From CAYONQ01 sp964405375 (GTDB lineage: Bacteria; Planctomycetota; Phycisphaerae; Sedimentisphaerales; Anaerobacaceae), in the NCBI GenBank assembly GCA_964405375.1, contig CAYONQ010000022.1, forward strand, positions 1 through 33,330: DNA of 33,330 bases. Reading direction: 5' to 3'. The notes beneath the pieces are model-generated. The model did not search any database, was not told the DNA's origin, and saw only the letters and a list, made by a program, of their open reading frames with translations. The position numbers were made by a program, and so were the translations under genes. How positions within the stretch are numbered: position 1 is the first letter of the stretch; each line of letters opens with the position of its first letter. Below are positions 1 to 6,579 of this stretch, in pieces.

Positions 1-224
1 GCTTGCTCACTGGAATAATACCTGTTATCCCGAATTATTGTGAACGGTTACAAAAAAAGATGTTTTAATGATTGGAATAAATAGTATTAGTGAATTATTA
101 AAGAAATATCTTTGATCTGACTTCGCCATCCTATGTTATGGCGGAAAAATTCGCGAGATTCAAAAAAAGAGGAGGTAGAGATAAGCCTTGTTACTGTGCA
201 GGATATATTAGATAAAAAGTTTAG

Positions 225-245
225 TGCCTTGCGAAGCATAAGGCA
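225..245 (-). terminator. Possible intrinsic terminator of metXW
   Basis: On the minus strand a 6-bp stem (TGCCTT/AAGGCA, 9-nt loop) lies about 20 bases past the metXW stop and is followed shortly by a run of five T. The stem is short and only moderately GC-rich, so this is a weak call. Confidence 0.35.
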
Positions 246-266
246 AGATACGAAATACGAATCAAT

Positions 267-2069
267 TCAATCTCTGCTCGTTATGTAGATTACCTGCTCG
301 GCAAACAAATTAGGCGCGAATCTCACGGGGCTAAGGCGCGTTTTAACAAGCGGGATTCTCTTTTCTACCTTAACCCCAAGCCCCTTACAGAATTCGTCGA
401 AATCCTTCAGCGACAGAAAATGTATGTTAGGCGAGTCGTGCCAGCCGAAAGGCAGCTGACTGGTTACCGGAGCTTTGCCGGCGAAGAATAGCTGCGCCCT
501 GCACCGCCAGTGGGCAAAGTTAGGAAAGCTGACGAACACTTTCCTGCCGACTCGCAGTAATTCCTTAAAGACCTTTTCGGGATTCTTCAACGTCTGCACC
601 GTCTGCGACAGTACCACATAATCGAAGCTTTTATCGGCGTAATTTTCCAGGCCCCGCTCGATGTCACGCTGGATAATAGGCAGTCCCCGGTTTACACAGG
701 TCAGCACAAGCCCCTGGTCAAGCTCGATACCTTCGCCCCTCACATTCTTATCCGTAGCGAGATTTGCAAGCAATTGCCCGTTTCCGCAGCCGATATCCAG
801 AACCGTGCTGTTCGGCTCTATCAGCGATTCTACCAGCTCGTAGTCAACGCGTGCCCGCCAGGGCTGTTCAAAATCACTTACTATGTGGTGCTTTTGTGCA
901 CTTGTGTCCCTACGTTTTTGTGTTGTTGCAGGCCGGTGTGTCACCTCCAAAAAGCCGGAAATAAATGAGCCGAGTGTTTCCGGCTCTAATAAAAATGCGT
1001 CGTGGCCGTACGGTGAGTTAATGTTGCAGAAGCTAACGTCCTTACGATTAGCCACCAGTGCATCGACTATCGCCTCCGATTGTGCGGGCGTAAAGAGCCA
1101 GTCACTTGTGAAGCTTACTATCAGAAACCTCGACCTTGTATTCGCAAAGGCATTGGTTAGTGAGCCGTAGTCTTTTTGCAGGTCGAAATAGTCCGCCGCC
1201 TTGGTTATGTAAAGATAGCTGTTGGCGTCGAATCTCTCCACGAAGGTTTGCCCCTGATGGTCGAGGTATGTCTCGACGGCAAATTCGGAATCGAAGTCGT
1301 ATCTGTAGCTGTCGGCACTTCGCAATTTTCGTCCGAATTTTTCACGCATACCCTGTTCCGACAGATAGGTTATATGCCCAATCATTCGCGCAATTGCCAG
1401 TCCTCTGTCAGGGCCTTTTATGTCCTCGTAGTGTCCATCGGCGAAATTCGCATCTGCCAGTATCGCATTTCGGCCTACCGCATCGAAGGCAATCGACTGG
1501 GCCCCGAGGTGAGTGGCGGTGGCGATTGCTATCGCAGCTTTAACAAAGTCCGGATACGCAATCGCCCATTGTAACACCTGCATCCCGCCAATCGAGCCGC
1601 CGATTACAGCCAGCAGCTTTTTTATACCGAGCTTATCGAGCAGCAGCTTCTGGACCCTGACCATATCTGCAACAGTTACAATCGTAAACTCCAGGCCGTA
1701 CGGCCTGCCTGTCTGCGGGTTAATTGAAGACGGCCCGGTAGTTCCGCTGCAGCCGCCTAACAAGTTCGAGCAAATAACGAAATACTTATTCGTATCTATC
1801 CCCTTGCCGGGTCCTATCATATTATCCCACCAGCCGGTTTTCCTGTCTTCAGGACTGTTTACACCAGCAACGTGAGCATCACCGCTGAGGGCGTGGCAAA
1901 TCAAAACAGCATTATCGCCGGTCTGGTTAAGCCCGCCGTACGTCTCATAGGCAACGTCAATGGGTCCCAGCGTCTTGCCGCACTCCAGCCCTAACGGCCC
2001 GTCTTGCTCGATTACCCGCATCGTTTCCGTTTTAACAACACCAACCGAATTTTCTCCTGGTCCTGCCAT
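267..2069 (-). CDS. metX: Bifunctional homoserine O-acetyltransferase / MetW methyltransferase-like fusion
   Basis: The N-terminal part is a MetX-type alpha/beta hydrolase that acylates homoserine (normally with acetyl-CoA) for methionine synthesis. The C-terminal ~195 residues are a complete MetW domain. Numbered from the longest open frame (start 2126), the nucleophile is Ser178 in 'GGSIGGMQ', with Asp342 ('TSDWLF') and His375 ('GHDAFL') completing the triad. 'HALSGDAH' and 'NLLGGCSGTTGPSS' are further MetX hallmarks. MetW starts near residue 425 with the SAM-type loop 'LDIGCGNGQ' and contains the family motif 'SFPNFAHW'. I start it at the ATG at 2069 ('MAGPG'); the upstream extension is Cys-rich and unlike the family. 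No Shine-Dalgarno is evident there, and a promoter lies only 11 bases upstream, so a near-leaderless mRNA is possible. metX and metW are usually adjacent separate genes; fusions occur in some lineages. Whether the substrate is acetyl- or succinyl-CoA cannot be settled by eye. Confidence 0.9.
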   Translation of the reverse strand: MAGPGENSVGVVKTETMRVIEQDGPLGLECGKTLGPIDVAYETYGGLNQTGDNAVLICHALSGDAHVAGVNSPEDRKTGWWDNMIGPGKGIDTNKYFVICSNLLGGCSGTTGPSSINPQTGRPYGLEFTIVTVADMVRVQKLLLDKLGIKKLLAVIGGSIGGMQVLQWAIAYPDFVKAAIAIATATHLGAQSIAFDAVGRNAILADANFADGHYEDIKGPDRGLAIARMIGHITYLSEQGMREKFGRKLRSADSYRYDFDSEFAVETYLDHQGQTFVERFDANSYLYITKAADYFDLQKDYGSLTNAFANTRSRFLIVSFTSDWLFTPAQSEAIVDALVANRKDVSFCNINSPYGHDAFLLEPETLGSFISGFLEVTHRPATTQKRRDTSAQKHHIVSDFEQPWRARVDYELVESLIEPNSTVLDIGCGNGQLLANLATDKNVRGEGIELDQGLVLTCVNRGLPIIQRDIERGLENYADKSFDYVVLSQTVQTLKNPEKVFKELLRVGRKVFVSFPNFAHWRCRAQLFFAGKAPVTSQLPFGWHDSPNIHFLSLKDFDEFCKGLGVKVEKRIPLVKTRLSPVRFAPNLFAEQVIYITSRD

Positions 2070-2080
2070 AACTGAGTTTG

Positions 2081-2108
2081 AGTATATCCGAAAATATCCC
2101 GATGTAAA
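2081..2108 (-). promoter_or_regulatory. Sigma70-like promoter for metXW
   Basis: Reading the minus strand, TTTACA (2108-2103) is followed after 16 bases by TATACT (2086-2081). The -10 element ends 11 bases before the ATG at 2069, so the transcript would have almost no leader. Confidence 0.4.
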
Positions 2109-2644
2109 GCAATGGCAACAAACCAAGTGGAAACTGCCGACCCGGCCCTTTTATCTTTTTCTCATCTTCCGCTAACAATCCCTGGGCATACATCTTGTCC
2201 TTGTTAGGGGTATACGATGCTTCTTGGCCATCCCACTATTTTGTCCTGAACCCGTTTTGCGAGTAATTACTGTCCCGACAACCCGTCAAAACCGTGGATG
2301 GGCGCTCTTAAACAGCCCGCAAAGAACCTATGATACGACCCTTTAATACAAAAGGTGGAGACAGGTTTTTTAATGCCTCCGGAAGGGCAGTTTTTGAACA
2401 TTCGGCGGCACTAAACAAAAGCTGCTTCCCCGTAATCTCTTGTAAATAAATAGGTTATGTAAAATTGCGTTAGGGCGGGATTGTTTGCCAATCCTTTATA
2501 TTTTCTGAATTTGCTGCAGGGTTTGTGGATTTAGCAAGGGCCTTCATAATAGTTTACGCGATAAGTGGCTTCGGGTTTTTTGTCCGCTCTTGGCGAGGTG
2601 ATAGATTTTTTTTAGAATCTGAAAAATTTTTGTATAAAAATTGC
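2109..2644. other. Gene-free stretch upstream of metXW and HU
   Basis: I see no convincing gene or RNA here. There is no recognisable SAM riboswitch upstream of metXW. A short imperfect hairpin followed by five T (about 2374-2395, plus strand) resembles a terminator but has no gene in front of it. Confidence 0.4.
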
Positions 2645-2673
2645 TTGCTGGATAGAAGTCTTTATTGTATAGT
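2645..2673 (+). promoter_or_regulatory. Sigma70-like promoter upstream of the HU gene
   Basis: TTGCTG (2645-2650), a 17-base spacer and TATAGT (2668-2673). If it drives the HU gene at 2926, the leader would be about 245 nt. Confidence 0.4.
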
Positions 2674-2925
2674 AACTTGCGGTACTTAAGTGTTTCTGCT
2701 TTTTGTGGGCCGGCCCCGGCGAGATAGGATGATAAATTCGGCTTCCATGAAATATCAGAACACCGTAGAACTCAAGGCGCTTACTTATTGAGTTGTAACT
2801 TTGCAGTGGTGTACAATGAGGCGTTGGACAACTGGAAACAAGAAGGTTGGTTTGTTACCAGCGAGTGCATCTTCCGTAAGCGGAACCAAGCTCCCCAATC
2901 GAACTTTCCTGAAATGAGGTGGCCT

Positions 2926-3237
2926 ATGGCAACAGTCACAAAGAAAGAGCTTATCGACCGGATTGCAGAACGTACGCAGGCAAAAAGAGTTGTGGTCAAG
3001 CGAATAGTTCAATCCTTTCTTGATGAGATAGCGACGGAATTGTGTAACGGCAATCGTCTGGAATTCCGTGACTTTGGTGTCTTCGAGACCAGGACAAGAG
3101 CAGCGAGAACCGCACAGAACCCTAAAACTCTTGAGCGCGTTAAGGTTCCTGCGAAGCGGACGGTTAAATTTAAAATGGGCCGATTGATGAAAGAAAATCT
3201 CTGTGTCCCCGCTGCAAAATCGGCTGAGGCGAAATAA
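2926..3237 (+). CDS. HU/IHF-family DNA-binding protein
   Basis: A 103-residue histone-like protein of the HU/IHF fold, expected to bind and bend DNA as a dimer in the nucleoid. The N-terminus 'ATVTKKELIDRIAERTQ' matches the first HU helices, 'LEFRDFGVFETRTRAARTAQNP' is the conserved strand and the start of the DNA-gripping arm (R-x-ARTAxNP), and 'VPAKRTVKFKMGRLMKENL' is the family C-terminus. The frame is open back to a TTG at 2788, but the ATG at 2926 has a strong GAGGTGG ribosome site at 2916-2922 and fits the family length, so the longer form is rejected. A short lysine/alanine tail follows the core. The cold-shock gene lies 133 bp downstream on the same strand. Confidence 0.9.
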   Translation: MATVTKKELIDRIAERTQAKRVVVKRIVQSFLDEIATELCNGNRLEFRDFGVFETRTRAARTAQNPKTLERVKVPAKRTVKFKMGRLMKENLCVPAAKSAEAK

Positions 3238-3370
3238 TCAGTTTGGGTAAAAAGCTGCGTTCCATAACAAAAAGCAAACCGGTCTCAGTAGTGAACGGAC
3301 AGTTATAACAAGCTGTGGAGCGTGCAGAAAGTAATTTGTCCTGGTAAAGTTGTTCAAAAAGGAGCGTCTT

Positions 3371-3760
3371 ATGTTAGAAGGAAAGGTTAAGTGGTTCAAC
3401 CCAAGAAAAGGTTACGGGTTTATCGCCACTTCGGATGGTCGCGATATTTTTGTCCACTACTCAAATATTGCAGGCGACGGATACAAGACCCTTGTTGAAG
3501 GTGACCCGGTCAGTTTCGATATTGTCGAGGGCGAGAAGGGACTAAGGGCTGAGAACGTAGCTCACAAATCCGCTTCGGAAAGTGAAGCAGCCCCAAAAAG
3601 CAAAAAAGCTCCCGTAAGCAAAGAGGAACCGGCAGGTGAGGAAGAGCCAGCAAGCGAGGAAGAGCCAGCAAGCGAAGAAGAGTCGGCAAGCGAAGAAGAG
3701 TCGGCAAGCGAAGAAGAGTCGGCAAGCGAGAAAGATTCAGCAGGCGAAGAAGATTCGTAA
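3371..3760 (+). CDS. Cold-shock domain protein with acidic repeat tail
   Basis: Residues 1-65 (from the ATG at 3371) form a complete CspA-type cold-shock domain: 'LEGKVKWFNPRKGYGFI' holds the RNP1-like motif, 'RDIFVHYSNI' the RNP2-like motif, and 'LVEGDPVSFDIVEGEKGLRAENV' the last strands. Such proteins bind single-stranded RNA or DNA and act as RNA chaperones. Unlike a typical 65-70-residue Csp, this one has about 64 extra residues: a short basic linker ('PKSKKAPVSK') and a strongly acidic tail made of repeated E-(P/S)-A-(S/G)-E-E units. The ATG at 3371 follows AAGGAG with good spacing; the in-frame start at 3350 would only add seven residues. The tail is encoded by 18-bp tandem repeats and so is probably length-variable. 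Its function is unknown. Confidence 0.92.
   Translation: MLEGKVKWFNPRKGYGFIATSDGRDIFVHYSNIAGDGYKTLVEGDPVSFDIVEGEKGLRAENVAHKSASESEAAPKSKKAPVSKEEPAGEEEPASEEEPASEEESASEEESASEEESASEKDSAGEEDS
3623..3757 (+). repeat. 18-bp in-frame tandem repeat encoding acidic tail
   Basis: Seven 18-bp units run from 3623 to 3748, followed by a 9-bp partial unit. The two units at 3677-3712 are identical, and neighbours differ at a few positions, mostly P/S and S/G codon changes. Each unit encodes six residues of the type E-E-(P/S)-A-(S/G)-E. Confidence 0.85.
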
Positions 3761-3762
3761 AG

Positions 3763-3786
3763 CCACCTTTTAGCTCTAAGGGGCGG
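3763..3786 (+). terminator. Weak hairpin after the cold-shock gene
   Basis: A 10-bp imperfect stem (one mismatch, two G-U pairs) with a GCTC loop begins 3 bases after the stop. There is no clear T-tract, so this is a weak terminator or mRNA-end structure. Confidence 0.3.
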
Positions 3787-3905
3787 TTGCATATAAGTCT
3801 TGTTCTTCTCATTTCCTAAATGCCTACGTCTTATATGAAAAAGGCGGCAACAGTTGTATTAGCCCATCTGTAAAATGACCGGCACAACGGCGGTCACGCT
3901 TTATT

Positions 3906-4064
3906 TATATACTCAAACTGACCGATTCGTAGCAAATGTTAAACCCGCCCCTCCGAGGGGCGGGTTAAATGTAAGTCGATTTTTGACAATACATTCCGCA
4001 ATTTTGCATTTTGCACTTTGATTTTTGCATTTTCAAACTGGCCATCGGTCAGTTTGAGTTATAT
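3906..4064. mobile_element. MITE-like non-coding element, copy 1
   Basis: A 149-bp element (3911-4059) has perfect 16-bp terminal inverted repeats (ACTCAAACTGACCGAT at 3911-3926; its reverse complement at 4044-4059) and is flanked by the 5-bp direct repeat TATAT (3906-3910, 4060-4064). It contains no coding frame. Inside, AATGTA/TACATT with an inner GTC/GAC pairing (3968-3995) can fold as a hairpin, and the right end can also fold on itself (CAAACTGGCC/GGTCAGTTTG, 3-nt loop). A second copy at 31890-32012 differs by five substitutions and lacks a 26-bp segment. No transposase that would mobilise it is in the window. Confidence 0.8.
3944..3969. repeat. 26-bp GC-rich hairpin segment present only in copy 1
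   Basis: A CCCGCCCC/GGGGCGGG-type hairpin followed by TTAAA interrupts the element at the point where copy 2 reads straight through. TTAAA precedes (3939-3943) and ends (3965-3969) the segment, so it is either a nested insertion with a 5-bp duplication or a segment lost from copy 2 between short direct repeats. Confidence 0.7.
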
Positions 4065-4141
4065 AGTATGATGTTCTTTGAGGTCATTTGGGCGTTTTTG
4101 TCCTAAAAGCTATTTCGATGCCGCCGGTCTATGCTTTTTAC

Positions 4142-4170
4142 TTGCAATTTATAGAGAGCTTTGTTATTTA
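4142..4170 (+). promoter_or_regulatory. Sigma70-like promoter for the HNH gene
   Basis: TTGCAA (4142-4147), 17-base spacer, TATTTA (4165-4170), about 56 bases before the ATG at 4227. Confidence 0.4.
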
Positions 4171-4226
4171 GACAGACAAGTTGTAAACAGATTTAGGACA
4201 GAAAGCTGATTTGGTGATTGTTGATT

Positions 4227-4862
4227 ATGATTGCCGGGCAGTATAAATCCGGGCTGGACTGTAACGTGCTTGTGCTGAACAGGCATTATATGGCTATTCG
4301 CATAGTCGGCGCCAGAAGGGCCTTTTCTTTACTGTTTCGCCAGCTTGCCGAGGTGGTTTCTTTTGAGGAAGGTGCATATTCAAATTATGATTTTCAGAGT
4401 TGGTGTGAGGTAAGCGAATTCAAGCGTAATTTTGAACCGGACGGACACGATTGGGTCTCCACCGTGAACTTTTACATCGCCGTGCCGCGGATTATCCGGC
4501 TGCTGTTTTACGACCGTTTGCCCCGCAACGAGGTGAAGCTTAATCGCAGAAATATCTTTGCCCGTGACAAAAATAGCTGTCAGTATTGCGGCAAACGGTA
4601 TCCGACCAGCGAGCTGTCACTTGACCACGTCATCCCACGCAGTATGGGCGGAAAATCAGTCTGGGAAAATATGGCTTGCTCCTGTACTCAGTGTAATATC
4701 AAAAAAGGCGGACGAACACCTAAACAGGCGGGGATGACGCTTGTCCAGAAACCTGTCAGGCCGAAGCGAAATCCGCTTGTCCATACTCACCTCGGCCATC
4801 AGCGCTATCGAAGCTGGAAGCAGTTTCTCGATAATGCTTATTGGTCAGTGGAGCTAAAATAA
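4227..4862 (+). CDS. HNH endonuclease family protein
   Basis: A 211-residue protein with a C-terminal HNH nuclease module of the zinc-ribbon type. Numbered from the upstream TTG at 4218, the motif runs C121-x2-C124, Asp136-His137 ('LDHVIPRSMGG'), Asn151 ('WENM') and C156-x2-C159 with 'NIKKGGRTP'. This is the His-Asn-His metal site plus two Cys pairs that bind structural zinc. The N-terminal ~100 residues ('LVLNRHYMAIRIVGARRAFSL') match the standalone HNH proteins common in Planctomycetota, Bacteroidota and Cyanobacteria; no partner methylase or restriction subunit is adjacent. I prefer the ATG at 4227 to the TTG at 4218; only a weak ribosome site (GGTGAT) is present. The biological substrate of these standalone HNH proteins is not established. 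It follows the mobile-element copy by about 160 bp. Confidence 0.85.
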   Translation: MIAGQYKSGLDCNVLVLNRHYMAIRIVGARRAFSLLFRQLAEVVSFEEGAYSNYDFQSWCEVSEFKRNFEPDGHDWVSTVNFYIAVPRIIRLLFYDRLPRNEVKLNRRNIFARDKNSCQYCGKRYPTSELSLDHVIPRSMGGKSVWENMACSCTQCNIKKGGRTPKQAGMTLVQKPVRPKRNPLVHTHLGHQRYRSWKQFLDNAYWSVELK

Positions 4863-4934
4863 GGGACCCTTTTATCGTTCCCGCTGTGCTTGTGCCTGAA
4901 AGAGCATTGTTTCACTAAACAGGGTCCTGACTGC

Positions 4935-4951
4935 AAGGAGGAGGAAAAATT
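4935..4951 (+). promoter_or_regulatory. Strong ribosome binding site in front of an ATT start
   Basis: AAGGAGGAGG (4935-4944) is nearly a perfect anti-16S match and is followed by four A and then ATT (4949-4951), giving 7-base spacing from the first AGGAGG. No ATG, GTG or TTG in this frame lies between the stop at 4928 and the ATG at 5087. Confidence 0.65.
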
Positions 4952-6526
4952 ACGCCGCAACTTGGTAAAATTAAACAGGCGTTCTTTTCATATCTGCTTA
5001 TCACCACCGCTTTCGTTTCAATCTCACCTGCCGAATTTCAGATAAATACACACACAGCAGACAGCCAGACGGACCCCGCCATAGCAATGGACGGAAACGG
5101 AAATTTCATCGCCGCCTGGAGCAGCTATCGCCAGGATGGCGACTCCGGCGGCATCTTCGGCCAGCGATTCGACCCGAATTGCAGCCCCGTAGGCGGCGAA
5201 TTCCAAATCAACACCGAAACCACAGACAACCAAACCAATCCGGCGGTAGCTATGAACGCTGCAGGTGATTTCATAGTCGTCTGGCACGGCCAGGCGGCCA
5301 CCGAAGAAGACAAAGAGGACGTTTACGCACAGCGATTCGACCCGAATGCCCGGCCCGTCGGCACCGAGTTTCGTGTCAACAGCTACACCTACAGCAGACA
5401 GCAGAACCCAAAGGTCTCTATGAACAATTCCGGTGCCTTTGTTGTCGTCTGGGAAAGCGAGCTGTCCGGAACCGAGCCGGAGGCCTGGAGAGCACGCGGC
5501 CAGTTATACGATGCGAACGGCTCACCTGTCGGCGCCGAACTGCAGACAAATTATATGGTGCAATGCCGCTACCCGGATGCGGCTATGGATGGTTATGGAG
5601 ATTTCACAATTGTCTGGACGCAGGAAGCCGCCTCCCCCGGCTACAATCTCATAATGGCTCGCCAATATAATGCCGACGGGACAGCAAAGGCAGACCCCTT
5701 TCGGGTCAGTGAAATCAATTTCACCTCTATTACACGCCCTTCAATCGCTATGGACGGCAGCGGCCATTTCGTGGTCGCATGGGACGGCAGCACCGGCTCT
5801 GACGACCAGGACAACATCCTCGCACGCAGATATAAATTTGGCGCTACACTGCCCACCGATGAATTCACAGTGAATACGACCACCGCCGGAACACAGGAGC
5901 ATCCCGATGCAGCTATGGACAGCCAGCGCCGGTTTATAATCGTCTGGAACAGCGAGCCGGACGCCGACAGCAATGTGAGAGACATCATCGGCCAGCGATA
6001 CGATGAATCTGCCAATCCCCTCGGCGATGAATTTCAAATCAACACCTACGAATTTGACGACCAGAAGTATCCTGCCGTTGCGATGAAGGAAAGCGGCGAG
6101 TTTATTACAATCTGGCAGAGCTACGAACAGGACGGCTCCGGCTGGGGTATCTTCGGCGATACCGGCCCGAAGATATGCTGTGCCGATTTTACCGGTGACG
6201 GCTTCGTCAGCTTCAGCGACTTCTGCATACTGGCAGACGAATGGCTCAAAGAAAACAACCCCCTCAAGGCCGATTTGATTGACGACAACAGAATCAATCA
6301 GCAGGATTTAGCTGCTCTTTGCCGACAATGGCTTACGCCCTGTTACCACTGCAGCCGGGTCAATATAAAAAATGACAGCCGAATCGACTTCAAGGATTAT
6401 TGCCTCCTGTCAGCCGACTGGCTAAAGCAAGGCCCCGAACTTGCCGGCGATATCACCGGCAACGGCATCGTCGATATGACGGACCTGAAGGCGCTGCTAT
6501 TGCACTGGACAAAACCCTGCCAGTAG
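4949..6526 (+). CDS. Secreted seven-repeat (propeller-like) protein with dockerin-like C-terminus, apparent ATT start
   Basis: A 525-residue exported protein of unknown function. Read from the ATT at 4949 it has a signal peptide ('KIKQAFFSYLLITTAFVSISPA', cleavage near residue 28) and then seven repeats of about 50-60 residues. Each has the form 'EFQINT...PAVAM..GDFIVVW....GQRFDPN..PVG', beginning near nucleotides 5033, 5198, 5366, 5537, 5699, 5861 and 6029. Seven such units suggest a seven-bladed beta-propeller (inference). From about residue 410 come four EF-hand-like loops ('DFTGDGFVSF', 'DLIDDNRINQ', 'NIKNDSRIDF', 'DITGNGIVDM') with 'LADEWL/LSADWL/LLLHW' helices, a dockerin-like region typical of Phycisphaerae secreted proteins. 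Starting at the ATG at 5087 would remove the signal peptide and the first half of repeat 1, so the upstream start is favoured. No PEP-CTERM or other exosortase signal is seen; the protein ends 'HWTKPCQ'. Confidence 0.8.
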   Translation: MTPQLGKIKQAFFSYLLITTAFVSISPAEFQINTHTADSQTDPAIAMDGNGNFIAAWSSYRQDGDSGGIFGQRFDPNCSPVGGEFQINTETTDNQTNPAVAMNAAGDFIVVWHGQAATEEDKEDVYAQRFDPNARPVGTEFRVNSYTYSRQQNPKVSMNNSGAFVVVWESELSGTEPEAWRARGQLYDANGSPVGAELQTNYMVQCRYPDAAMDGYGDFTIVWTQEAASPGYNLIMARQYNADGTAKADPFRVSEINFTSITRPSIAMDGSGHFVVAWDGSTGSDDQDNILARRYKFGATLPTDEFTVNTTTAGTQEHPDAAMDSQRRFIIVWNSEPDADSNVRDIIGQRYDESANPLGDEFQINTYEFDDQKYPAVAMKESGEFITIWQSYEQDGSGWGIFGDTGPKICCADFTGDGFVSFSDFCILADEWLKENNPLKADLIDDNRINQQDLAALCRQWLTPCYHCSRVNIKNDSRIDFKDYCLLSADWLKQGPELAGDITGNGIVDMTDLKALLLHWTKPCQ

Positions 6527-6537
6527 ATATTTAGTTC

Positions 6538-6549
6538 CAGACTTGTCTG
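6538..6549 (+). terminator. Possible weak terminator after the repeat protein
   Basis: CAGAC-TT-GTCTG hairpin followed by ACTTTTGTCTTT. The stem is short, so this is a tentative call. Confidence 0.3.
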
Positions 6550-6579
6550 ACTTTTGTCTTTAGTCTTGAGTCTTTGGTC

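Noticed and set aside
181..288. A GAGGAGG site at 169-175 followed by ATA and a 35-codon open frame
   Set aside because: It would need an ATA start, is very short, overlaps the 3' end of metXW on the opposite strand, and resembles nothing known.
2032..2193. A 53-codon minus-strand frame with a good AAGGA site that overlaps the metXW start (possible leader peptide)
   Set aside because: The promoter at 2081-2108 lies inside it, so it would not be transcribed from that start; composition is not protein-like and no regulatory codon run is seen.
2788..2925. A 46-residue N-terminal extension of the HU protein from a TTG
   Set aside because: The HU fold starts exactly at the ATG at 2926, which has its own strong ribosome site.
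3510..3812. Minus-strand frames across the cold-shock gene made of Leu/Arg or Ser-rich repeats
   Set aside because: They are antisense shadows of the 18-bp repeat array and have no independent support.
3983..3988. TTGACA inside both element copies (also 31936-31941) as an outward promoter
   Set aside because: No acceptable -10 hexamer lies 16-18 bases downstream in either copy.
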